A DNA stretch of 64,000 nucleotides. Origin: Anatilimnocola aggregata. Lineage in GTDB: Bacteria > Planctomycetota > Planctomycetia > Pirellulales > Pirellulaceae. The stretch lies in NCBI RefSeq assembly GCF_007747655.1, contig NZ_CP036274.1, positions 8,060,001-8,124,000 on the forward strand, written 5' to 3'. A program made the position numbers and the translations under genes. Every line of letters begins with the position of its first letter. Within the stretch, counting starts at the first letter, position 1. The notes under the pieces are model-generated. The model had not been told where the DNA came from. It searched no databases and saw nothing but the letters and a program-made list of their open reading frames with translations. Below, in pieces: positions 52,184-61,282 of the stretch.

Positions 52184-53841
52184 GCATGACGATGGAATGT
52201 TTCGCTGGATCGTACTTGTACCGATCGCTTAAGAGCCTGCTACTTGCGGCGCTCCTTACTCTTGGCCTGCTTGCTCCTGCGGGTCAGGCCGATGAGCTGA
52301 ACGAACTCTCGCTCGATGGCTGGAAGCAACTGAAAGAAGTTGAACGTTATCAGCTGCAGATTGCCGAAAAGTATGCCCGCGAAGCAAACTGGAAGATCGC
52401 CGCAGCCGAGTACGAAAAGTTCATGGAACTGTACGAATCGAGCAGCGGGGCGCCTTATGCGCAACTGAAGTGGAGCATCTGCCAGGTGCAGTTGCGCAAG
52501 CAAAACACGGCCATCAAAGAAGGCTTTCAGTCGGTGATCGACTATTGGCCCGATTCACCACAGGCCACGGCAGCTGCCTTTTATATCGGCCGCACCTACA
52601 AGGAAATTGGTCGCATCAAAGAAGCGAAGAAGGCCTTGCGCGATGTCGTCGCCAAGTATCCTGGGCATCTCGTTTCGATTTATTCCATGAACGACCTGAT
52701 CGATATCTCGACGATCGAGAACGACATGCCGGCGCGAGTTGAATTCTGGAAAAAGCTGGCCTTCGATACCAAACGAAATCGCGACTCCAACCAAAGCTGC
52801 ATCAACGCCTCCGTGAACTTGGCGGCCTATCATTTTCGCGAAGGTGCCTTCGACGACGGTGTCAAGTCACTCGAAACAACCTACAAGCCCCCGCAACTGG
52901 CCCATCGCGTTCATGAATACGTTCGCCAGCCGCTGGCCGAATTGATGAGCCAGTCAGAGACGGTTGCCAAGGGTGGCAAGCTGGCCGATCAGGCAATGAG
53001 TTGGCTGAAGACACAATCCCCAACCGATCTGGCCACGCCAGAAGCCAAGGCTGAGGCCAAACGCAACGGTCTCAACTTGCTCGATCTGCTCGCCATCGCC
53101 AAGCGCGACGATCAGGTTCCCGCTGCTTACGAACAGCTGCTAAAGACACTGGGGGGCACCGACGATGAACTCTTGGGTCGCCTCGCTGGGTTCTATAAGT
53201 CGCGCACCAAATGGGATGACGCGCGGACGACGTATCGCCGCTATGCGAACAAGGTCGAAGGACTCAACCAGGTTGCTTCCAGCTATCGCGAACAAAACAA
53301 TCTGCCGCTCGCCATCGAAACCTACGTGCAAGCGGTTGCCCTGGCCGAGGTGGATAGTCGCGGCAAGTTGCAGTCCGATTTGGCTCGCACTTATCGCGAT
53401 GCTAAGAAGGTTCCCGAAGCGGTCGCCGTGTACGAGGATTTGTATAAGTCCGACACGACAAACTCGAATCGCTGGCGCTACGCGATTGGCGAAACCTATC
53501 GCGAAGCAGGGCAGTTGAAAGAAGCGATTGGGCACTATCGTCAGTGCGATAACTTCCCCGAACAGTACAAGATGATGGCCTGGTGCCATCGCCATCTGAA
53601 GCAATACAACGAAGCCATTGTTCTCTATACACAGGTGGCCAGCGATCAGGCTTCGGCCCCTTGGGCGATGCTGCAAATCGGTTACACGCGGGAAGAAGCG
53701 GGCCAATCGGAACAAGCAATTCAAATGTTCCAGCAAGTCTGCAAGAAGTTCCCTAGCGACGGAAACGCGAGCGTTGCCCACACTCACCTGAACAACAAGT
53801 ACAAGATCTTTCTGACCCTCGGCGGCGTGAAGGATGAATAA
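52180..53841 (+). CDS. Exported TPR protein
   Basis: A 553-aa protein. The ATG at 52180 overlaps the previous stop as ATGA and has AAAGGGGAA just upstream, so translation is coupled. The leader is SLLLAALLTLGLLAPAGQAD. TPR units run through the whole mature part: KYAREANWKIAAAEYEKFME, AFYIGRTYKEIGRIKEAKKA, FYKSRTKWDDARTTYRRYAN, IGETYREAGQLKEAIGHYRQ, IGYTREEAGQSEQAIQMFQQ. It is probably a periplasmic adaptor of the ExbBD-type machine. It overlaps the EF-hand lipoprotein gene by 8 bases. Confidence 0.87.
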   Translation: MSMTMECFAGSYLYRSLKSLLLAALLTLGLLAPAGQADELNELSLDGWKQLKEVERYQLQIAEKYAREANWKIAAAEYEKFMELYESSSGAPYAQLKWSICQVQLRKQNTAIKEGFQSVIDYWPDSPQATAAAFYIGRTYKEIGRIKEAKKALRDVVAKYPGHLVSIYSMNDLIDISTIENDMPARVEFWKKLAFDTKRNRDSNQSCINASVNLAAYHFREGAFDDGVKSLETTYKPPQLAHRVHEYVRQPLAELMSQSETVAKGGKLADQAMSWLKTQSPTDLATPEAKAEAKRNGLNLLDLLAIAKRDDQVPAAYEQLLKTLGGTDDELLGRLAGFYKSRTKWDDARTTYRRYANKVEGLNQVASSYREQNNLPLAIETYVQAVALAEVDSRGKLQSDLARTYRDAKKVPEAVAVYEDLYKSDTTNSNRWRYAIGETYREAGQLKEAIGHYRQCDNFPEQYKMMAWCHRHLKQYNEAIVLYTQVASDQASAPWAMLQIGYTREEAGQSEQAIQMFQQVCKKFPSDGNASVAHTHLNNKYKIFLTLGGVKDE

Positions 53842-54484
53842 GCAATGGCGCAGGCTGAGTCGAGGCCTGTTGCTAGTTCAATCCGCGCTCGTTCTAGGCC
53901 TCGCCAGCGGCGGTTGCAGTTCGACACCGCCGCGGGTTGCGGCACCGGGGCTGCATCCGGCAAAAATCGCGGCTGCCGCAATGGAAGAGTACGACGCGAA
54001 CAAAGATGGCGCGCTCGCTGGAGAGGAGCTGACATCCGCTGCTGCAATCAATAGCGCCCTCTCGTTCTACGACACCAGCGGCGATGGCAAAGTCGACTCA
54101 GCCGAGATCCAAAACAGGATTCAATCGATCGCGGTGACGAAGGTCGGGCTCATGCCCTTCTATTGCCGTGCCTCTCTCAACGGCCAGCCACTCGCGGGGG
54201 CGACCGTCACCTTGCGCCCCGAGCCCTTTCTGCAAGATTCGTTGCTCGTTGCCAGCGGGATGACAGACGACAAGGGGCGCTCGCAGCCGGCCATTGCCGA
54301 CGATCTGCTGCCGGCCGCCGACCGCGGTTTGCAGGCGGTGCAGCCAGGACTCTACCGGGTCGAAATCACTCACCCGACCATTTCCCTCCCCGTTAGATAC
54401 AACACGAACACAACGCTGGGGAGAGAAATTTCGGGTGACAGTCTGGTCGGCGTCGATGTACACTTTGCACTGCAAAACAACTAG
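53834..54484 (+). CDS. EF-hand lipoprotein
   Basis: A 216-aa exported protein. The leader LLLVQSALVLGLASGGC ends at a probable lipid-modified Cys28, although Ser rather than Leu stands at -3. Two EF-hand calcium loops are visible: DANKDGALAGEE (Asp54-Glu65) and DTSGDGKVDSAE (Asp80-Glu91). The rest (about 110-216) is a beta domain with GQPLAGATVTLRPEPF and GLYRVEITHPTI, like the carboxypeptidase-regulatory or transthyretin type. The start overlaps the end of the TPR gene by 8 bases, so it belongs to the same transcript. It may anchor or tune the machine with calcium. Confidence 0.83.
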   Translation: MNKQWRRLSRGLLLVQSALVLGLASGGCSSTPPRVAAPGLHPAKIAAAAMEEYDANKDGALAGEELTSAAAINSALSFYDTSGDGKVDSAEIQNRIQSIAVTKVGLMPFYCRASLNGQPLAGATVTLRPEPFLQDSLLVASGMTDDKGRSQPAIADDLLPAADRGLQAVQPGLYRVEITHPTISLPVRYNTNTTLGREISGDSLVGVDVHFALQNN

Positions 54485-54505
54485 GTTTTCCCGCCAGGTG
54501 CATTG

Positions 54506-55420
54506 ATGTCCCTCCCCGTTCGTGGCGTGCGTCGGGCGCGCGTGCAGTTCGGCTTTACGCTCGTCGAACTGCTGGTCGTGATTGCGATTATCGGCGTGTT
54601 AGTCGCCCTGCTGTTGCCCGCGGTCCAAAGCGCGCGCGAAGCGGCGCGACGAACCCAGTGCGCAAATCATCTCAAACAATGGGGACTCGGCGCTCAGTTG
54701 CATGTCGACCAGGTCAATGTCTTTCCGCATGGCGGCTGGGGATTTCGCAATCTCGGCGTCCCCGCGCAGGGGCTTGGTCCGCAACAACCTGCGGGGTGGA
54801 TCTACAGCACTCTGCCATTCGTCGAACAGAAGAATCTATTCGACCACAAGGATCCACTCTTCGTCGTGCAAAGTACGTTCAGCATTCTCACCTGCCCCAG
54901 TCGCCGACCGGCCAGGGCTTATCCCGCTGGACCGGCCATTTACGCTCCCTATTTAGCGGCGTCAGCTACCAAGGTGGCGCGCAGCGACTACGCGATGAAC
55001 GCCGGCACTATTGTGCTTGATGATGGTGGCCCGAACTCGCTAGTGCAGCCTGCCGCCAAAGAAACGGACGGAGTCGCAGGCCGCGCCATTTGCTACGCCA
55101 TGCGCGAAGTGACTGACGGCCTGTCGAACACTTACCTGTTCGGCGAAAAGTACATGAACCCCGATCACTACACCACCGGCGGCGATAGTGGCGACAACGA
55201 GAACGCCTACAGCGGCAGCGATCGAGATACCGTCCGCAATCACAATCCGCCCTGCCAAGATCGCAAAGGCTACGACAACAGCTATGCCTTTGGCAGCGCC
55301 CATCCGGGCGGCTTCTTAATGGCCTTTTGCGACGGCAGCGTGCGCCTTATTCCCTTTAACATCAGCGCCACTGCACATCAGCAAACGCTCCTGCGGGGCG
55401 ATGGAAACACGCCGCAGTAG
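54506..55420 (+). CDS. DUF1559 protein with pseudopilin-type N-terminus
   Basis: A 304-aa protein. The N-terminus [20 protein letters not shown] is a type IV pilin/pseudopilin leader with the cleavage site before Phe and the expected Glu at +5. The DUF1559 domain follows ([20 protein letters not shown], then [20 protein letters not shown]) and ends with [19 protein letters not shown]. This is the standard planctomycete form, unlike the zinc-ribbon versions at 10947-13656. It follows the EF-hand gene by about 20 bases. Confidence 0.9.
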   Translation: MSLPVRGVRRARVQFGFTLVELLVVIAIIGVLVALLLPAVQSAREAARRTQCANHLKQWGLGAQLHVDQVNVFPHGGWGFRNLGVPAQGLGPQQPAGWIYSTLPFVEQKNLFDHKDPLFVVQSTFSILTCPSRRPARAYPAGPAIYAPYLAASATKVARSDYAMNAGTIVLDDGGPNSLVQPAAKETDGVAGRAICYAMREVTDGLSNTYLFGEKYMNPDHYTTGGDSGDNENAYSGSDRDTVRNHNPPCQDRKGYDNSYAFGSAHPGGFLMAFCDGSVRLIPFNISATAHQQTLLRGDGNTPQ

Positions 55421-55447
55421 CGCTCTGTTCACCAGAAACATCCAGAA

Positions 55448-58400
55448 CTACTTGTGCTCCGGCGTCAGCGTCTCCACGGTTACTGCCATCACGATGGGCG
55501 CCGTGTCGTCGTTGCCTTTGAGTAATTCGATCGCGGCGATTTTATCGGGCTTCTGGGGAGCGACCGATAGGTAGCGAAGTTGTTGACCGCGAAGCTGGAA
55601 GGCGAATTTACTGCCGGGAACATCGACGCGGCGAATGTAGTCGGCAAAGTGTTCGCCGTTCTTCAGTTCGTGATCCTCGCGCGAGCCATCTTCATAGCGC
55701 AGGCGAACGATGAGCGACGTCGAGCCTTCTCTTCCGAGCGGTGAGGCCCAGCCCGCGACTCCGCTCAAAAGGTGAATCGCTTTGACCGGCGCGTTGCAAG
55801 GCAACATTACTCCCTTGGGCATCGTGGGCGGAAACTTTCCGCTGGGGCCATAAAAGAGAATCGCATTGGGCACGCGATCGCCTTGCGGATCGATCAGCTG
55901 AAACGGAACTCCTTCAAACGTCTTCGGCGACCAGTCGGCGAAGACCAATCGCTCTGCTGCGGATTTCTCGTCGTAGAACATTCCCTTGGTCGTCACGATC
56001 GAAGCCACTTTATCAAGTGGAATCGGTAGGAACTTGCCGCGCTGCGTCATGAACTCGAGCAGGTCGGTTAGTTCAACTTTCGTCAGTTGTTTTTCGAAGC
56101 CCTCGGGCATTAGTGACTTCGTCGAGGCCGCCAGTTCTTCGATTTGATCGCGCTGAATGGCATGCTTCTTCCCTTCGGCATCGATCAGTTCGATGGCCGT
56201 TTTGCTTTCCGAGGCGAGCAAGCCGGTGAGCACGCGGCCGTCATCGATCAACACCGTGAAGACACGATAGTTGCCTTCCACACTGCGGCTGGGATCGAGC
56301 ATGTGAATCATCAGTTCTCGCTTGGGATGAACGGCCATGCCGGTCAGGTCGGGGCCGACTTTTGTCCCTTCGCCGCTATGCGTATGGCACTTGGCGCAAA
56401 CCTTTTTGAAAGCTGCTTTGCCCGCAATCGGGTCGCCCGTGGTCGTTCCAATCGAGGCCAGCTCTTCGATAACCTTCTGCCGGTCGGCATTGGGCAAGCC
56501 ACCGCCAGCGGCGAGTAACTTCTTCGCAAGGTCGCGGAGCGTCCGGTCGGGATGCGAAGCGAGCGACTGCTTTTGATCGAGCGATAGATCGGTAAGTGAG
56601 AACTCACTTGCCTCGGCCGCATCGAGCATCGTCTTCGTCCAATCGCCACGCGAGACGATGGCCTGCATCACGGCAGGGCGGACTGCGGGAGTGACCTTCG
56701 CCAGGCTGGCCAGCAGAGCCTTGCCCGTCGCTGGTGACTCACTCTTGGCTGTGGCTTCAATCAGGCCGGTTGCCAATTGGGGCGAGATGCGCGGCGAAAG
56801 AAGGCTGAGTAATTGACCAGCGACTTCCGCATCTGCTTTGCGAAACTCGACCAACTGCTTCGCTGCATCCACACGCGCGGTGTCAGTTGCTTCCGCGTTC
56901 TCGACGGTTTTCAACAGCGACGCGGCAATCTCACCCGCAAATTGGTCCAGTTTTTGACTACCGAGTTTACGAGCCAGTGAGATGACGGTCGATTGCTCAG
57001 TAGCAGGTACTTTTTTGAGCAGAGATGCCAGGGCCAGTTCTTGTTCGTCACTAAGCTTGGCACTATTTCCGCGTGGCCAACCCTTTTCAAAGCCCGCAAG
57101 GATGGTGGAAACAGCTGCCTGTTCCGCTCCGGTCGCCGCGACGAGCAGCTTGCCAATCTTGGTATTCGCGTTCTCGCCACGGGCAAAGTGCTGGGCAACC
57201 AACGACACGCGATCTCGCAAGAGAGGATTTGAAAGATCGAGTTTCGCGTCTGCTGAGAGGAGATAGTTCAATAGATACTCGGCATTATTCGCGGCGGCAG
57301 CGGTGGCTGCATCGAGCAGCCAACGATCGCGCAGTGTGTCTTCGCGTTTCAGAGCGCCGATGAGTTTTGCTGTCGAGATGGGAGTGGGCCGTAGTTCAGA
57401 AAGTGCGAGCAGCATGGCCAGGCGAACCTGGCCATCGGCCTCGCCAGAGAGCGAGATGGGCACTATCGCTTCCTGAAGGGCGGACCCGGCAACCGCCGCC
57501 AGAACCGCATTGCAGCGCACACCAGCTGACGAATGCTTGAGGCTAGCCTCAATTGCCGCCTGAAATTGCAGTTGGTCGCCACCTTGCGTTATCGCCTGCA
57601 ACACCCAAAGTCCATGCATGGCCGCCGGGCAGGTTTCCGCAGCATCGAGAGGAGCAGTCCTGATCAGTTCACTTAAATCCTTTTCTAAGCTGCCGTTACT
57701 TTGCTCCACCAACAACCGCTGCGCATGCAACCGCCAGAACATGTTGTCGTTCGAGAGCGTATCGACCAGCAATTCGGCCGATGCGTCTTTTAAGGAACGG
57801 TGCTTTTGCTTGTCGGCAGCCGTGTAAACGACGCGATAGATTCGCCCGTGCTTCTTATCGCGGAGGTTGGTTTCGTAGGCATTGCCGCGGCCGTTTTTGA
57901 AGCCGGCGGGAGTGGGGTTATGCTGCACGATGTAGTTGTACCAATCGATGACCCATACATGACCATCGGGCCCAACCTCGGCCATGATTGGCGCGGTCCA
58001 TTCGTCGTCGCTGGCGAGCAGGTTCCAGCTGTTCTTGCTGCTGAAGTCGGCACCATTTCGATTGAGCACGAACGTCGCCGCCAGGTGGCCGGTAGGATCG
58101 GTGACGAAGGCGGTGCGATTCCAATACTCGCGCGGATATGTGCGCGCTGTGTAAATCGCATGCCCCGCAGCAGCGGTGAAGCTGCCGTGGTGATCGACTT
58201 CGCGAACCTTGTCTGTGATGGGGTGGAACTTGTCGTCTTCGGCGATGCTGCCGAGCACACTGCTGCTCCAGCCACGCACTTGTTCGTAGTAGCGATTGGC
58301 GATGGGCATGTACACGCTCGGATTGCCATTGGCCGTGCTGCCGAGCAAGATCCCTTCTTCGCTAATGCCAACGCCCCACGAGTTGTTGTTGGTGTTGCGC

Positions 58401-59836
58401 AGGAATTCGAACTGCGTGACTTCGGGGCCGTTTTTGCCGGCGTCGACTTTGAAGCGATAAAAGCCCGTGCGAAACGATTGTCTTTGACCGGCGATCTCAC
58501 CATCAAAGCCCGCATAGCCAACCATGCCGTAGTACCAGTTATCCAGTCCATAGCGCAAGTTGCTCGGGCCGGCGTGCGTGTCGCCCGTCGACCAACCGGT
58601 GAAGAGAACTTTGCGCGTGTCGCACTTGTCGTCGCCGTCTTCGTCTTTGAGAAACAGCGTGTCCGGTGCTTGATGCACAATCACCCCGCCGCGGCAGAAG
58701 ACAAGACTTGTCGGAATGCTGAGACGTTCGGCAAAGACGGTGAACTTGTCGGCACGGCCGTCTCCGTCGGTATCTTCGCAAATGCGAATGCGGTCGCGAC
58801 CTGCGCCGGGCTTTTGCAACTCGTTGGGGTAATCGACCGTTTCGCAAACCCACAGTCGGCCCCGCTCGTCCCAATTCATGCAGATGGGCTTGCCTTGTAA
58901 CTCGGGCTCGGAGACGAACAGTTCGACATGGAAACCCACCGGTGTGACGATGTGCTTCATCGACTCCGCAGGGGTGACCGGCAATTGCATCTGCCACTTG
59001 CCGGCATCTTGTGAGCCCCACTTCTTGCCGGCGGGATAATACGGGACGTCAGCATCGACGTACTCAAAGGGCTTCACGTCTTTGGCGATCTTGGTCATCT
59101 GTGGGCGGTCAGCGAAGACTGGCACGATTGCCGGATTGTCTTTCACCGCCCAGCGAATGCCTCGCTCGAGCAGGTTTTGAAACCCCGGATTGCCCCACGT
59201 TCGCTGATCGTGCCCCCAAGCGGTGTAGAAGACGCGGCCATCGCCGTGCGTGCGCACCCACGTCCAAGGTTCTTTCCCGTCCTTGTCTTCACGATACTCC
59301 AGCACGGTGCGATCGGTCGGATTGTGCTTGTCGTGAACGTAGGTTTCGTCCCAACTCTCGAAGCCCCCGAAGCCACGCATCAGCGGATGCTCTCCCTCGC
59401 TGATCTGCGTGCGGAACGTGCCGGTACCGTGGCGTTTGAACTGCGCGCCGACCAGGGCAATGTATTTGGGCGAATTCAGAAAGCAGTACGACGCGCAGTG
59501 CAGCGGAACGAAGCCCTTGCCCGCTTCGATATATTCCAACAGCGCTTTCTCCTGCTCAGGACTTATTTCTGTCGTGTTCGCATAGATCACGAGCCCGTCG
59601 TAATCGCCGAGGGTTGTCTTGTTGAGGTCGCTCATCTTCTCGGTGTAAGTCAGATCAATGCCGCGCTCTTTAAGCACCGGCATGATTTGCTTGAAGCGAG
59701 CTTCGGGTTGGTGATGGCCCTTGTCGCCGAGAAAGAGGAGATTTAATCGCTGGGTTGCGTCGGCCGCTGAAGCCGGAGCAACAACAATGGCCCCAACGAA
59801 CAACATGAGAGCGGAACGAAGAGAAAAGAGGAGCAT
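55448..59836 (-). CDS. ThuA / beta-propeller dehydrogenase-like / HEAT / cytochrome c protein
   Basis: A 1462-aa exported protein (leader MLLFSLRSALMLFVGAIVVA). Domains in order: ThuA-like (about 30-245, NLLFLGDKGHHQPEARF and GKGFVPLHCASYCFLNSPKY); a PVC-type membrane-bound dehydrogenase propeller (about 290-660, GRLWVCETVDYPNELQKPGA and acidic EDTDGDGRADKF); HEAT-like helical repeats (about 670-1100); a cytochrome c domain with CAKCH at 1147-1151 and IDDGRVLTGLLASESKTAIE; and a C-terminal beta domain (about 1240-1460). It resembles the large planctomycete and verrucomicrobial proteins thought to oxidise sugars in the periplasm. It lies 96 bases downstream of a Gfo/Idh/MocA gene on the same strand, with a hairpin between. 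Confidence 0.9.
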   Translation of the reverse strand: MLLFSLRSALMLFVGAIVVAPASAADATQRLNLLFLGDKGHHQPEARFKQIMPVLKERGIDLTYTEKMSDLNKTTLGDYDGLVIYANTTEISPEQEKALLEYIEAGKGFVPLHCASYCFLNSPKYIALVGAQFKRHGTGTFRTQISEGEHPLMRGFGGFESWDETYVHDKHNPTDRTVLEYREDKDGKEPWTWVRTHGDGRVFYTAWGHDQRTWGNPGFQNLLERGIRWAVKDNPAIVPVFADRPQMTKIAKDVKPFEYVDADVPYYPAGKKWGSQDAGKWQMQLPVTPAESMKHIVTPVGFHVELFVSEPELQGKPICMNWDERGRLWVCETVDYPNELQKPGAGRDRIRICEDTDGDGRADKFTVFAERLSIPTSLVFCRGGVIVHQAPDTLFLKDEDGDDKCDTRKVLFTGWSTGDTHAGPSNLRYGLDNWYYGMVGYAGFDGEIAGQRQSFRTGFYRFKVDAGKNGPEVTQFEFLRNTNNNSWGVGISEEGILLGSTANGNPSVYMPIANRYYEQVRGWSSSVLGSIAEDDKFHPITDKVREVDHHGSFTAAAGHAIYTARTYPREYWNRTAFVTDPTGHLAATFVLNRNGADFSSKNSWNLLASDDEWTAPIMAEVGPDGHVWVIDWYNYIVQHNPTPAGFKNGRGNAYETNLRDKKHGRIYRVVYTAADKQKHRSLKDASAELLVDTLSNDNMFWRLHAQRLLVEQSNGSLEKDLSELIRTAPLDAAETCPAAMHGLWVLQAITQGGDQLQFQAAIEASLKHSSAGVRCNAVLAAVAGSALQEAIVPISLSGEADGQVRLAMLLALSELRPTPISTAKLIGALKREDTLRDRWLLDAATAAAANNAEYLLNYLLSADAKLDLSNPLLRDRVSLVAQHFARGENANTKIGKLLVAATGAEQAAVSTILAGFEKGWPRGNSAKLSDEQELALASLLKKVPATEQSTVISLARKLGSQKLDQFAGEIAASLLKTVENAEATDTARVDAAKQLVEFRKADAEVAGQLLSLLSPRISPQLATGLIEATAKSESPATGKALLASLAKVTPAVRPAVMQAIVSRGDWTKTMLDAAEASEFSLTDLSLDQKQSLASHPDRTLRDLAKKLLAAGGGLPNADRQKVIEELASIGTTTGDPIAGKAAFKKVCAKCHTHSGEGTKVGPDLTGMAVHPKRELMIHMLDPSRSVEGNYRVFTVLIDDGRVLTGLLASESKTAIELIDAEGKKHAIQRDQIEELAASTKSLMPEGFEKQLTKVELTDLLEFMTQRGKFLPIPLDKVASIVTTKGMFYDEKSAAERLVFADWSPKTFEGVPFQLIDPQGDRVPNAILFYGPSGKFPPTMPKGVMLPCNAPVKAIHLLSGVAGWASPLGREGSTSLIVRLRYEDGSREDHELKNGEHFADYIRRVDVPGSKFAFQLRGQQLRYLSVAPQKPDKIAAIELLKGNDDTAPIVMAVTVETLTPEHK

Positions 59837-59870
59837 CGAACCACCCTTCGAAGAGAGGACACTGCAGAGA

Positions 59871-59917
59871 CACAGAGTTCGCGGAGAGGAATTCTCCGTG
59901 TTCTCCGCGCCTCTGTG
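59871..59917. repeat. Compound hairpin between Gfo/Idh/MocA and ThuA/cytochrome genes
   Basis: CACAGAG-TT-CGCGGAGA (59871-59887) pairs with TCTCCGCG-C-CTCTGTG (59902-59917), giving 15 pairs around a 14-base loop. It sits 35 bases upstream of the start of the ThuA/cytochrome gene. Confidence 0.85.
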
Positions 59918-59932
59918 GTTTTCATTCTGATC

Positions 59933-61048
59933 TTATCCCAGCGTAAACTCGGGCAGTCGAACAATTTCGCCACCCTTGAGGGCCGATTCGTGGGCGCAAA
60001 TGCCGACGCAGGTCCAGTTGGCCGCGGTGACGGCATTTGGCGCGGGATCGCGATTCTCGCTCAGGGCGCTAAGCATCTCGTTGACCAGGTGAGGATGCGA
60101 GCCGCCGTGACCGCCGCCTTGAATGAACGACAAGTGATCGGCATCCTGAATTGACTTCGTGAACTTGCGAATTGGTTCTGGCAGTAGATGCGCGAAGTCG
60201 GGGACTTCGATCTTCGAGGCAATTTCGTGTTCGGGCTTTTTGGCCGTATGCAACACGTGTGGCTCCCCTTCGACCAGGGTCCACTCGAAACTCTTCTTCG
60301 TGCCATATACGTCGAAACTCTCGCGATACTGCCGCGCCACGTCATACAAGAACCGCCAAATGTGCGCGGTAATGTCGCTGTCTTTGACCTTAATGTGGCA
60401 ACTCTCGACAGCGAACTTGTTGCCCGACTTCTGCGCGATGTCGTCGCGCACGGTGCCACTGCCGAAACAGCTGACGTACTCGGCCTTGCCATCGACAAGA
60501 CCCAAGCAGGGGCTGACGACATGCGTGGCATAGTGCATGGGAATCATCCGTTCCCAATAATCTGGCCAGCCGTCCATGTCTTGCGGATGCGAAGCCGCCA
60601 AGTGTTGAATCTTGCCGAGTTCACCCTGCTTGTAGAGCTCTTTAATGAACAGATACTCGCGGGCATAGACGACCGTCTCGGCCATCATGTACTTGAGGCC
60701 GGTCTTCTTCACCATCTCGACAATCTGGCGGCACTCGTCGATCGTCGTTGCCATCGGAACTGTGCACATCACGTGCTTGCCGGCCTTCAGTGCGGCGAGC
60801 GACATCAACGCGTGATCGGGAATTGGCGAGTTGATATGCACAAAGTCGACGTTCGGGTCCTTCAGCACATCGTCATAACGGGTGTATCTCTTTTCGATCT
60901 GAAAGCGATCGCCGACGACGTTCATCTTCTCGGCATTTCGCTGGCAGATGGCATAGACATTGGCCTGCGGGTGAGCCTGATAAATGGGAATGAACTCGGC
61001 ACCGAAGCCCAGTCCAATCATTGCCACATTCCACTTCTTGCCATTCAT
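59933..61048 (-). CDS. Gfo/Idh/MocA family oxidoreductase, cytoplasmic
   Basis: A 371-aa dehydrogenase. MNGKKWNVAMIGLGFGAEFI gives the start right before the Rossmann motif; the longer frame upstream adds an unlikely sequence. There is no Tat leader, unlike the copy at 26998. The motif MCTVPMATTIDECRQIVEM occupies the usual EKP region but reads TVP, so the catalytic Lys is replaced. The C-terminal domain contains HLAASHPQDMDGWPDYWERM and HIKVKDSDITAHIWRFL. It ends AHESALKGGEIVRLPEF. The substrate is unknown; sugar or inositol-type compounds are typical. Confidence 0.88.
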   Translation of the reverse strand: MNGKKWNVAMIGLGFGAEFIPIYQAHPQANVYAICQRNAEKMNVVGDRFQIEKRYTRYDDVLKDPNVDFVHINSPIPDHALMSLAALKAGKHVMCTVPMATTIDECRQIVEMVKKTGLKYMMAETVVYAREYLFIKELYKQGELGKIQHLAASHPQDMDGWPDYWERMIPMHYATHVVSPCLGLVDGKAEYVSCFGSGTVRDDIAQKSGNKFAVESCHIKVKDSDITAHIWRFLYDVARQYRESFDVYGTKKSFEWTLVEGEPHVLHTAKKPEHEIASKIEVPDFAHLLPEPIRKFTKSIQDADHLSFIQGGGHGGSHPHLVNEMLSALSENRDPAPNAVTAANWTCVGICAHESALKGGEIVRLPEFTLG

Positions 61049-61282
61049 CGTTGCACCACACGTTGCTCGAACCGCTTCTGCAGATCGAAAGGAGAGGTTG
61101 TGTTTCCAGGCCGCCAGCTGCACCGCCTGAAGCAGCAGCCAACATTTCTTTCAGTAGTTTAGTTAATTCGCCGCCGCATGCCATCAGGGCGACAATTTCG
61201 TCGCCAGACGGCCTGTTTGCTCAACCGGCTGGAGTCGCTCATAATGCCCAGTCCGTCAGCCATCACCATTTTGCAGCACTTC

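Noticed and set aside
37809-53841. Reading the cluster as an ordinary Tol-Pal or TonB-ExbBD iron uptake locus
   Set aside because: No TonB, TolA, TolB, Pal or TonB-dependent receptor gene is present, and the giant TPR proteins and DUF4159 protein do not belong to those systems.
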